The position numbers were made by a program, and so were the translations under genes. A stretch of DNA of 64,000 nt from positions 25,096 through 89,095 of the forward strand of contig MU006249.1 of NCBI GenBank assembly GCA_010093685.1, given 5' to 3'. Below the pieces are notes generated by a model. The model was given only the letters and a program-made list of their open reading frames with translations. It searched no databases and was not told where the DNA came from. Shown in pieces: positions 51,380-61,100 of this stretch; positions within the stretch are counted from its first letter, which is position 1, and every line of letters begins with the position of its first letter. This stretch comes from Ophiobolus disseminans (taxonomy: Eukaryota; Ascomycota; Dothideomycetes; Pleosporales; Phaeosphaeriaceae).

Positions 51380-53298
51380 ATGGCAGACTCATTAGTTGAT
51401 CTTTCACACTCGTCCTACCATACCTTGAAACGACCGATACGTCGCGTCGCGCTCGCATGCATCCAATGTCGCTCTCGGAAAGTGAAATGCGATGCGACTT
51501 TACCGACCTGTATCCGTTGCTCAGCAGACGGCAAGACGTGCGATTACCAAAAATCACGTCGCGGCGGAAGACCTCGACGTCTAGCGACCGTACCATCACA
51601 ATTAGCTGTAGAGCGTCCATCTACGTCAGTAGAAAATGAGAGCACAGAACATTGGGATGACCTCTCTGGTGTCATGACAGATCGTCACTCTTCTAGCCAC
51701 CAATCATCTGGATCTGGGTCAGGAGGAAGCTCGACACAAAGCGTTGTGGATACTCTCGAGTCTGTGTCGTATCTGGATAGCATCACATTGCCTGGTGCCT
51801 TTCTTTCGCAAACCCAGATGGTACAGCTTCTAACGCAATATTTTACATCCTTTCACGTGTCTCATCCCTGTGTGCTTCCAAGATGGTCGTTAAACATGCG
51901 CCTCGCGAGCGATCCAATTGCCTCGGAGACTCTCCTGCCAGTCCTCCTCTATATCGGATCTATATATACTTACACAGTTGATTCGGCGCCACTCGCGGTC
52001 ACTGCGCGACAAGCTATCGATACCACACGCTTAACACCAGGTCTACCAAGCCCGTTCTACGTCCAGGCGCTACTTCTCTATGCGATCGCTGTATATGCGA
52101 GTAACGAACCGGAAAGAGGACGGGAACTACTGGACGAGGCGATTCGCGGTGCACTGAGTCTGGGAATGCATCGGTCAGGTTTTGCATCGCAACATGGCCA
52201 AATGGATCCTGTGCTAGAAGAAAGTTGGAGACGGACGTGGTGGTCGATCTACATTACAGATGCACATATTGCAGGAAGTGGCCACTCATTTCCAACACAG
52301 ACAGGTGCCGCTCAGATTACAGCAGACCTGCCATGCGAAGAGCTGCAGTACGAATCTGGTGTAGGTGACAAGGGCCCGATAGTGCATTTACGATGAGCTA
52401 AAGACCAACAGAACATTCCTCCTCCAGCATCGTTGCGTAGCTATGGCGTGCGAGAGTTTTCCGACATAGAATTTTCCTCGTTCGCTCAACTGATTGGCTT
52501 TACCCAGGGTATAAATCGAGCTCTTGCGACGCGTCGCATGGGCGACATTGAAAACGCCAAAATCACAGCGCAGAATGCAGATACGGCGATGACAGCGTGG
52601 TGTTCACTTCTGCCGGCATCAAAGAGAAGAATACTCCGTGATGACGGTAGTGTGGACGAACTTCTGTTCAAAGCGAACATTCTCATGCATACGTAAGTCG
52701 TATGGTTCCCTACTGCGAACCAGTCAATTCTAAGATGCACAGCTATATTGTCGACATACATCGCCAGCTATCCACGCTGAAGTACTTTCCCATCGAAACG
52801 ATCTCGAAATGCGTTCCTCCTCCACCACCTGAAAGCAACAATGCCATCAAAGACGAAGCACACATACACACCGCCAAAGTCCTTTTCGCGGCCAACAAAC
52901 TCAACGGCCTCCTTACCTTACCGACTCGCTTCACCGAGCACACCCCGTTCATCATCTGCATGATTACGCTCACGACTATTGCTGAACTTTCAGCATGCCG
53001 CTATATTTTCAAGGAGCCCAAGTTGTCTCTCGAGCGCGAGAAAATACGGCTGAATATGGGTGTATTAAAGATGATGGGTGAAGTTTGGCTTTCGGGCAAG
53101 CGGGAGTACGACGCAGTGGGCAAGATCGCCAGAGAAATCTTGAGCATTGATAACGACGAAATCCAAATTCCAGAAACAACACCAGTCATGCCAATTGATG
53201 CTATGGACTTCAACTTCAACTTCGACGTCGATTGGGGTTGCGGTTCGTTCGCCAATATGAACGTGATGGACTTCTCGGCAGATTCACTCATGATGTGA
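51380..53298 (+). CDS. Zn2Cys6 transcription factor with fungal-specific TF domain
   Basis: Nuclear pathway regulator. Exons 51380-52360, 52412-52692 and 52743-53298; 605 residues. The cluster is complete: C27-x2-C30-x6-C37-x6-C44-x2-C47-x6-C54, with the basic RSRKVKC loop. A basic linker (KSRRGGRPRRL) follows, then a Ser/Gly-rich spacer. The middle homology region begins near residue 150 (LLTQYFTSFHVSHPCVLPRW) and includes YVQALLLYAIAVYASNE, EAIRGALSLGMHRSG and ESWRRTWWSIYITD, the classical RRxWW motif. The C terminus is acidic and aromatic (MDFNFNFDVDWGCGSF), probably activating. The third exon junction was fixed by restoring HTYIVDIHRQLS. Proximity to the transporter suggests, but does not show, local regulation. 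Confidence 0.88.
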
Positions 53299-53524
53299 TA
53301 GAAGCAAAGCAAGTAGCGCTGCAATCACATTGCGTTCGGTACACTAAACGCATATCCCTCACATGTGAACATTCCATGTCCATAACGGTGTTCGGTGTAG
53401 ATGGTCACTAAATCAAATTTTAATTCTTTATAAAGACGTCATTCTTGCCTCCATTCTTTGAGAAACTCTGGATCGGATCGACACTCCCCCAAGCCTTTCT
53501 TTGTGAACCCAGCCTTTGTACGAA

Positions 53525-53854
53525 ATGTCAAACATCGAAATGTCAGCAGAGACTCCTACAAAAGCGATGGAAGATCGCTGTTGCGACAAGTGCGACACAC
53601 CCCGATCCCTTTTGCAGTTTCGGAAGAATCAAATGTGGATCACATCACGCCCCGAAGGAGATGACGACATGTGTGCGATGTGCCAATCACCGTACGGGAG
53701 CGAGGATCTCACCTCTCTTCTCGTAGACGAATCATGCACAATCAATGATTTTCCTCATTGCAACCACACCCTTGGATCTGCCTGCCTGAACAGGATGTTT
53801 CGTACTGCCGAGGTCGATACTACAATTACTTGTCCGCTATGTCGCACGCCCTGA
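53525..53854 (+). CDS. RING-type zinc-finger protein, possibly a truncated N-terminal half
   Basis: Frame of 109 residues from the ATG at 53525 (MSNIEMSAETPTK). It has a first CxxC pair (CCDKCDTPRSLLQF), then a RING-like set CAMCQSPYGSE, HCNHTLGSACLNRMF and CPLCRTP. The CxxC...C...H-C-N-H...C...CxxC order fits a variant RING finger. Such proteins act as ubiquitin ligases or as docking modules. The reading ends at a TGA directly after CPLCRTP. The same frame then stays open for 19 codons to the ATG at 53912 of the next gene, so the two may be one gene interrupted by a stop. No intron can remove the TGA in phase: the two nearby GT donors create new stops. Confidence 0.6.
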   Translation: MSNIEMSAETPTKAMEDRCCDKCDTPRSLLQFRKNQMWITSRPEGDDDMCAMCQSPYGSEDLTSLLVDESCTINDFPHCNHTLGSACLNRMFRTAEVDTTITCPLCRTP

Positions 53855-53911
53855 TTTTTCAGAAGAAATTACTATTCTTCAACAGAGATCACAGAAGAAG
53901 ACCGGCACTGT

Positions 53912-54656
53912 ATGGCAACAGTATGGGCAGCGCTGTGTCAGTGCGATTACAACACCGTCCGCTGGTACATATCTGAGGAGCCTGCATACGCCGAGCTTTA
54001 TCTCCTCATGGCACTTGAGACAGTAAAATGGAGGTACGCCCTGCGTAACAACCTCGATGTTGCGGTGTACGTTCCAGAGATTCAACAACTTCTGGAAAGA
54101 ATTGCAAGCCCAGTGCAAAACCGAAATTATCGCTGAAGCCAACTTTGATCCCCACAAATACAGAGAGCAGCCCTTCATTCACAGTAATGTGTTCCGATTC
54201 AACAATTATCACTTGGCTCTGGATCGGTTGCCCCTGGCTATATACATCACGCTATTCTCGTGGCGCGGGGCAAGGCTTGTGGAGTTGTACCACAGCAAAA
54301 GTCTTGGTGTACCTGGGGAGGAGAGAGCACGTACGGTGGATGCGATTGTTAAGTCTTGGATGGAAACGATTGTTAAGTCTTGGATGGAAACGTTCCCGGA
54401 CGATAGCGAGCAGTGGGTGGATCTGGTTGTACGGGCTTTATGGTATGCCGATCCGGACAGGGTGGTCATTGAGGGCGAGAACGGCGAGAGTGAATATAGT
54501 GGTGATAGCGATGGTAGCGGTGAGGAGAGTGACAATTCGGATCATGATGGCAATGATGATCAGGTGGACGGAGGCGGTCACGAGGAAGAAGAAATTCACA
54601 CTGGGGAAACGTCCGAGGATGTGATGGTAGCATGCGGGGTAGAGAGATCGGGGTAG
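53912..54656 (+). CDS. Acidic protein of unknown function, likely the second half of the RING gene
   Basis: Exons 53912-54033 and 54080-54656 (46-nt intron, GTACGC...CCAGAG); 232 residues from the ATG. Protein-like sequence already precedes the ATG in frame (TEITEEDRHC), which argues that translation once began further upstream in the RING gene. The body has a helical, aromatic composition (MATVWAALCQCDYNTVRWY, FNNFWKELQAQCKTE, LALDRLPLAIYITLFSW, WVDLVVRALWYADPD). The tail is strongly acidic with Ser, Asp and Gly. A 24-bp exact tandem duplication repeats the peptide IVKSWMET. No enzyme motif seen. Confidence 0.55.
54344..54391. repeat. 24-bp exact tandem duplication in coding sequence
   Basis: Two identical adjacent 24-bp units, starting GATTGTTAAGTC and ending GGATGGAAAC, duplicate eight codons in frame. 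The lack of any difference suggests a recent event. Confidence 0.92.
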
Positions 54657-54937
54657 TGATCATTCTTGCATCATTGATCATATTTTGTACCGAGTTTCGT
54701 CAGTTCTTTGCTCTTGTGTAAGCAGTGAGCGCTGGAGATAAGATCGAAATACTTCTCACGTGGGCTAGAGAGCTCAACGTGGAGAGATGAGGACGACTCA
54801 GTTTGATGACCCACTCAAAGTTCACGATGGATATACATATCTTAATTGTTGTAGGCAAGTCACCTCCCACGATTGCTCACGCAGGGCCGACAACTGGCTT
54901 CAGCAAACTTTTACGTGCTATTTAACCGTTCGTTTCA

Positions 54938-55765
54938 ATGTCTCCTCCTGTTTCCTCACCGAAATCTATCATGGCAGAATCAGAAAAGCCACCCATCACT
55001 GACATTTTTGAAGATGACACCGTACATTCTGCCCTTCCTCCACTCACCATCACGACGAAGCCTAACATCCCAGCTGGCATTGCTCTCGACCGGATTCCCA
55101 ATCCCTGCAACTTGAAGCCGAAGCTGAAGCCTCTCACAAGGAAGGTGCGCAATGTCGACGAAATGGAGAAGAGCGTGGGTTTGGGCGAACAACGGGATCA
55201 TGGATCGGACGCAAGTGTTCTGTTCGAAAGAAGTGAGACGCAGGGAAAGGGCAAGGAAAAGGAAAAGGAAAAGGAAAAGGAAAAGGAAAAGATGAAGAGC
55301 AGAGGCAAAGAGAACATACCGCCGTTGGAAGAAGGCGAGTACGAAGGCGAGTACGAAGGCTATGAGAATGGAGGGTATGGACCCGAAAACGACGTTTCAA
55401 TCATTCTTCGACCTTCCACAAGCGCTCAACGCACCAAACTCGCCGCTCTGGACGATGAGAAAGGTAACGGACGGACCCTTCAAGACCCCCGCACCACGCT
55501 CCTAAACTTCCGCCACAAAGCATCGTGTATCTCAGCCAAAACACTCTGGGACATAGACGAGCAAGCAACCACAGAGCTAAAAGCCTTTGTAGAAGCAGAA
55601 GAAGGAGAAGGAGGAGATGCGTTAGGGAAGATGTTGGATGTTGTGGAGACGTTTCAGGCGTTTAGGCGTTCGTTGGAGGGGTATTTAGAGAGGATGGGGG
55701 AGTTGGGGTTGGGGCTGGAGTGGGTAGTAAGGGAGTGGCTGAGGAGGAGAGTGGCTGAGGAGTGA
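54938..55765 (+). CDS. Hypothetical low-complexity protein with a Lys-Glu repeat
   Basis: Single exon, 275 residues, ATG at 54938 (MSPPVSSPKSIMAESEK; a second Met is at residue 12). The N-terminal half is Pro/Thr-rich and disordered, with SETQGKG and then a (KE)n run encoded by a 6-bp repeat. A repeated GEYEGEYEG motif follows. The C-terminal 100 residues are more ordered and helical (LLNFRHKASCISAKTLWDID, MLDVVETFQAFRRSLEGYLE, EWVVREWLRRRV). No recognised domain, no signal peptide. Open frame length and the ordered end support a real gene. Confidence 0.6.
   Translation: MSPPVSSPKSIMAESEKPPITDIFEDDTVHSALPPLTITTKPNIPAGIALDRIPNPCNLKPKLKPLTRKVRNVDEMEKSVGLGEQRDHGSDASVLFERSETQGKGKEKEKEKEKEKEKMKSRGKENIPPLEEGEYEGEYEGYENGGYGPENDVSIILRPSTSAQRTKLAALDDEKGNGRTLQDPRTTLLNFRHKASCISAKTLWDIDEQATTELKAFVEAEEGEGGDALGKMLDVVETFQAFRRSLEGYLERMGELGLGLEWVVREWLRRRVAEE
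55253..55291. repeat. GGAAAA hexanucleotide repeat coding (KE)n
   Basis: About six tandem AAGGAA units giving alternating Lys-Glu in the protein at 54938. Confidence 0.85.
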
Positions 55766-56141
55766 ATGGGTAAGGGTGGGAATGGCGTGGTGGGGTCGAG
55801 AGTGTGGAGGCGGCTGGAAGTGAGCTTTGGATTTGTGACCCACGGTGGGCTTTACATGATATTGGGGTTCTACTTCTGAGGCTGCGGTCATGTTGTATTT
55901 GCTTATTAATGTGAATTCGCGGACTGAGATTGTATCTTTGGAAAGTGATGGCTTTTTGACTTTGTCCGTGTCTGATATTTCCGGACGTTACTCTTACAAC
56001 TGGAATTATGTACAGGAAGTGGATATCATGTTGCCCTCTTTTTGTTGCCTTCCTCTTCCGCTCGAGAAGCAGGATGCTCGCTACTCGGTGGCAGTTACCC
56101 ACGAAGGGTGGTGGTATGTATCTTTTCAGAATTCAACCATA
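55766..56141. other. Convergent 3' region, nothing recognised
   Basis: Between the low-complexity gene and the Rcf1 gene; chance frames only. Confidence 0.4.
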
Positions 56142-56716
56142 TCACTTCCCCAGCGACCGATCCTTAATCTCCTTTGTTTTCTCCGCCACCAACTCCGTAA
56201 CACCCTTCTCGTCTTCCCCTCTGTTCTTCTTCGCCAGTCTCTCCTTCCACGCCCTATCCTCCTCGTCTCGCATTTCCAGTTCCTTCAACCAGCGCTCCCT
56301 CTTGTCCATGCGATCTGTCTCGGCCTTCATCTTCTCGTAGTCCTTTCTCTTCACACGGTCTTTTTGCCAGTATAGATTCCCTACTACCAGGACGGCGATT
56401 GTAAACGACTGTGCGTAGAGACGTCGTCGAAAGTATAGATTTGTCATTTTGTGGTCGCCCTTGCGCATACTACGGGATGCGCCGACAATGGCCCAGACGG
56501 TGAGGCCGCAGCCAAAGGGGATGAGAGGTTCTTCGCGGAAGCGGCGCCATATCTTGTCCAGTGTGTTTTCATTGTAAAAGTCGCTGTGTCGAAGCGTTAG
56601 AAAATGTAGTTTCCAATTACAACCAATGATAATTGAGTGATGTATACAGAGACTTACGCATTTTCGTCAAAAGAAGAGGGGAGAGGCGAGCTGTTGGGAG
56701 GTCCTATGCCCGCCAT
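56142..56716 (-). CDS. RCF1: Respiratory supercomplex factor 1 (HIG1-domain protein)
   Basis: Inner mitochondrial membrane protein that supports cytochrome c oxidase assembly and III-IV supercomplexes (family knowledge). Two exons, 56658-56716 and 56142-56583, with a 74-nt intron (GTAAGT); 166 residues. The N terminus MAGIGPPNSSPLPSSFDEN leads to the HIG1 domain. This consists of RRFREEPLIPFGCGLTVWAI (first helix), the loop RSMRKGDHKMTNLYFRRRLY, and the second helix SFTIAVLVVGNLYW, with the QKDRVKRKDYE motif after it. A charged coiled-coil tail of about 70 residues completes the fungal Rcf1 form. Divergent from the DUF1746 gene with 355 bp between the starts. Confidence 0.93.
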
Positions 56717-57071
56717 GGTGATGCGGAGGTGGCGGAGGTGTCGCGTGCGGTAAATTCGTGACCTTGCGAGGTATTGGGTGCGATTTTGCTATCGTTGGTA
56801 CAGTTTCAGCCCCAAATCAAAGCCTGAAGCTATTCGGGAGCGCAATTACGTGTGCTGGTGGCGGTATTCGTGGGTTGAACATGTTCAGATGCGGAGACCA
56901 TCGGTGATCTCACCACTCGTCGGCGTCGGCCCTTTGCAATGTTCCAGCGCCGACGCCTGCAGCTGCGCGACATCCGCTTCCGCGCCGAGAGCTTGAACAT
57001 CCATACACTCGTTCGAATCTCGCTGTCGCCTTGATGAGCGCCCAAAAGACGACGGAAATCTCTCGCCCGCC
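56717..57071. promoter_or_regulatory. Shared intergenic promoter region of RCF1 and the DUF1746 gene
   Basis: 355 bp between two outward-facing start codons. No distinctive element seen; a common promoter region is inferred from geometry. Confidence 0.45.
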
Positions 57072-58125
57072 ATGAACGATGAGGCCGAGTCCTCGGGGGC
57101 CGCGCAACGCCATGGGCATGTCCCGCCTGAGCTCGCGGACCCGCAGGATGCGATGCTCGATAGCGACGCACACGAGGTGCAGCGGTTGAAAGAGCAACTG
57201 GTGAAGGAGAGGAGGCTGGACGCGAAAAGGAAGCGGATACGGATGCTCAATGATCTTCTGCGTGAACTCGACCTGGTGGTCTACATGCAGCTCATCACCA
57301 TCTACCATCTGGAGTATGGGAGTCCTGCTATGTACACCGCGACGACGCTGATCATGTGATAGCTGCTCCTTCTTCTGGCTGGCTGTCCGAGCCTTTATCC
57401 ACGGCAGCTTGCTCACGCCTGTCGCCGACCCTGTCGGCGAACGTCCAGCCGACGAGCCCAAACCGTTCCTGCCCTTGGTGCTCTTCTCCTTCTTTGCCAA
57501 CTTCCTCCTGCACCAGCTCTACCTTGCACCGTCTGCCGGCGAAGACACCAGGGGATATCTGCACGGTGGCTTGATGATAGACTTCATTGGACAACAAGGG
57601 CCCACTAGCAAGTGGAAGCTCGGAGCGTTAGACATGTGCATCTTGGTCCTGCAGCTCGTCATGGTCTCTGTGCACGTGAAGAGACGTGAGCTCAAGAAGA
57701 AGCTGGCAAGGATATCGGCAGGAGCAACCGCCACGACCCAGGCCGATGCCGCCGCGTCAGATGCAGCCGACGACACAGCAGAATCGACTGCTAATGACAA
57801 TGCGGCCCGAGAGCAGGACGCCGACAACGAGGAACGCGGTGTACTGCGCCGAACCGACACGCTGTCAGACATTGGAATAGATCCCGAAGAGGAAGATGCG
57901 CTGCTGTCATCTTCGTCCGAGGCAGGTCATCCCGATGCGCTGGATATTCTCACGTCAGGCACTTGCGTCATTGGCGACTTCACCCTCCTCGACACACTCT
58001 ACCAGGAAAACAAGAACTACTCGGCATACCGCCTGACGCGCACAGAGAGCGGCATAAACGACATGCCCGAGACCCTACGGCGGCTTAATACATTGCGCAC
58101 GCGCTTCGGGGTCGGAGGCGGCTGA
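57072..58125 (+). CDS. DUF1746-domain membrane protein, Dsc4-like
   Basis: Exons 57072-57313 and 57363-58125 (49-nt intron, GTATGG...GTGATAG); 334 residues. The domain starts with a basic stretch KRKRIRMLNDLLRELDLVVY and the helix LVVYMQLITIYHLDCSFFWL, which is completed only after splicing. It continues with a second helix FLPLVLFSFFANFLLHQLYL and then a third (LDMCILVLQLVMVSVHV). This order is that of DUF1746 proteins, which include subunit 4 of the fungal Dsc E3 ubiquitin ligase complex in Golgi/ER membranes (SREBP processing and membrane-protein degradation; family knowledge). The C-terminal half is acidic and Ala/Asp-rich, and ends FGVGGG. Whether this is Dsc4 itself or a paralogue I cannot decide. 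Confidence 0.82.
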
Positions 58126-61100
58126 ACGGACGAGTGCATCGTGCTCGTCATCTCTGCTGCACATGCACCACGTGCGGTGAGACTGCATCCCTCGACACGT
58201 CTTGGCAAGCGAGCTGCACGGCATGCCACAGCGTTATGCCCGAACCGAGAACCGTTGCAGCAACACCCACATGTGGCACACAGCATCATCTCGGTTGCCC
58301 CCACCAGAATCTGCATCCACTCCACGTTTTCGCCCTCCGAGGACCACCACTACGGCAACATCGGCATCGACGTGCCTTGGAGGATCGGGCGTGAGAATGT
58401 ATGGTGTGCATTCCAAGCGCCAGGTACACTCCGCGGCAATCGACCACGGCCCGGAGATAGAGTGGATTCCCGGACCTGGCCAGCATTGTCGTCGGCGGGG
58501 CCTCCATCTTTCATCTATCGACGTAAGCCGCACAGAAGCATCGACAGCGTAGCACACCGATCAAGGAATCTGCCGCCCGCCTGACGGCATGCCCGTCCGT
58601 CAATCTATCCGCACGGATGTCATCTTAACAGTTCCGTCAACAGGGGGTGCGATCGGTGTATTCCCATGCCTCTTTCCGGCACCAATAGCTTCTTTTCAAA
58701 GGACGGTAGCTTGCATACATGCCAAGATGGTCATGTCTTGCATGCCTCAATTCAAAGCTTACCGCCGGTAGCGACGGTCATAACGCGAGTCGCTTTTCGC
58801 TACCGTAGTATGGGGCGAAAGCGGAAGATTCGTTGCGAATCTGGAGTCTTGTAGCGAAGGGCGTCACGCCACCAGGCAGACGGGTGAGGTGAGGCAGCAA
58901 CGAAACTGCTTTACCGCTGTGATGTAGCTTGCATAATCCACTCCAATCCACTTGTATACACCAATCGTAATTCTCTAATATACGAATGCACACCTTACTC
59001 CGACTCCTTTTGCTTCCGTGATGAATCCCACCTGCGGAACATGCATGCGACGAGAACGTCATATCCACATGTGCTGATGGTCCCTGACATTAGCACGCGC
59101 CCGCCCTATTTTCTCACAATTGCTCTCATCGCCTCAAAATTATGGACCTGACGCCCGTACGTCCGCATCCGTACGTCCTTGCATTTGAAGGAAAAGCACA
59201 ACAAGCCGTGATCAGCAAGCCCGTCCTCTCAAACGTCGCACGTGCGGCCGTGCAAGAAAAGCAATGATTCTCTTGCGGCGCCCGCCCCAAACTGTTGAGA
59301 CGGATTGGAAAAGGCAAAAGCAAAAGGCGTATTTGCGCCCGTAACGTGCTGCGCTTAACCCGCGCTCATATCTAGGTGGTAATTGCGCAGTGGAGAGTAA
59401 CATCGGTTAGGTTCTGGGATTGTTGGATGTGATGTGCCGCAATGGCGTACGGTAGGTACCTGGGAAGAGGAGCGCAAAAAGCAAGTGATTGATTGTTGGG
59501 AGGATGATGTGCGCAATGTGAGACACGTGGGATATCCTTCCTTCTCTCGTACTAGGTAAGTTAGGCAAAGCCTAACAGGCAAGCAACACCTTTTTCTCGG
59601 AAAACTAAGTTTAACTAACAACGTTGCAACGTCCAAATGGTTGGTCTCGACTCATTTTACTGTGCCATTATACTGCAGCGGGCACACCCACTTTCAACGG
59701 ACCGACCCTTCGCAGCCAGCGAACGGAAGCTTGGTATTACCCTATTGGCTCGCGGGCGTTTGCTCACGTGCTGTGTTTTTCATGCGGTCAATCACACCGT
59801 GGCGCGGTCTGACATGCATGGTGGGTGCGCGTTCCCGAGGCAGTGGCACGGGTGTGTGTGGAAAGGGTGGGGCCCCCTTATGGGAGGGGTTGAGGGTTGC
59901 GTGTGATGTGCAGGGGTGGGGATCTTGATTTTGAGGGTCTGGGGTTGGATGGAGGGATTTTGATGTGGAGTGAGTTTAGGCAGCTATTTTTTTCTCATGG
60001 GGATATTTCGGTGTTTAGCTGTGTTGGTGATGTCGGTTTATTCTTCGGTTTTGCTACAAACTTTGTTGTTGTTGTCTATCTGTCAAAGGCCCTTCTGTTC
60101 TGGTGTGTGCCATGCGTTGGTCCGGCATCTCATCCCACCAGTCGGCACGACCTGTGCCAATCGCAAAGCATGTAATGCACACAATTGCGCCGTCCTCCGC
60201 TATTGATACAGACATATTACACGCATATACCACCATCGGTGACCCAAACCATGACAACGCACAGCTCAAATGCTACATGGTCTTGCAGTGTCTTGGGTAT
60301 CCGCAAGATATGTCCGAACCAGGGGGCCACGGCGCGGCCTTATCTGATGTAGACAACGGCAGGGGCTACCTTGTAGAAGAAAAGAGAGCATGAGATACAT
60401 GACCCTGCCCTTCTGCTTCCAGTCGAATCGCCGTCATCTCAACAACTGTCGTGCAACCACACCTCGCGTGCAACGTTTCTAGCTGACTGACATGATTATT
60501 GCGCAAGCTCGCATCCGAGACTCGCCCCCTCATCACCCGCATAAGCGCTGGCCAGGGGTCCCTGCCCCACTATCACTCGTTCTCGAGATGACATGTTTTC
60601 TCGAGTCTGGGTTGAACAAAGATGTCTTCGCCGATAGCGGGGACAGGGTGCGGATGCAACGGCTGTATCCTGCGCAGAGAGTGGTGAAAGGCAGGTGTGC
60701 CGATGCTGTGGAGCGTGAGATCAGATTGCTGGGTCGTGGTTGATTGATGGATGCGTCTGCCGGCTGTTGGTGGATTACTTTAAGGTGTGGGTGTTTCTGT
60801 GCAGCGCACAGCAGGAGTGGCTTGTGTTCGGAACATCCTGCTGTTTGATTGCAAATGGCGTGCGTCAAGCAAGGAAGCTGACGCGCCTATTTGTTCGAGT
60901 CCAAGTTTTGCGCCGAATCTATACCAGGACCCATCGTAAGTCGGATCTAGTAAACATGCATGTACAGTACCTAGCCTAGAGGCGAACATGCGGTGTGGAT
61001 ATACACGTGTCGAAAGTGGGACATGGAGGACATGCGGGCATACTGTACAAGGCATCATGCATGTTCGTGAAGAAGAAACGGGTAAGAAGTCCGGCTATGG

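Noticed and set aside
60880..60930. GTTCGAGTCC, resembling a tRNA T-loop
   Set aside because: No matching acceptor stem, D arm or anticodon arm could be found upstream.
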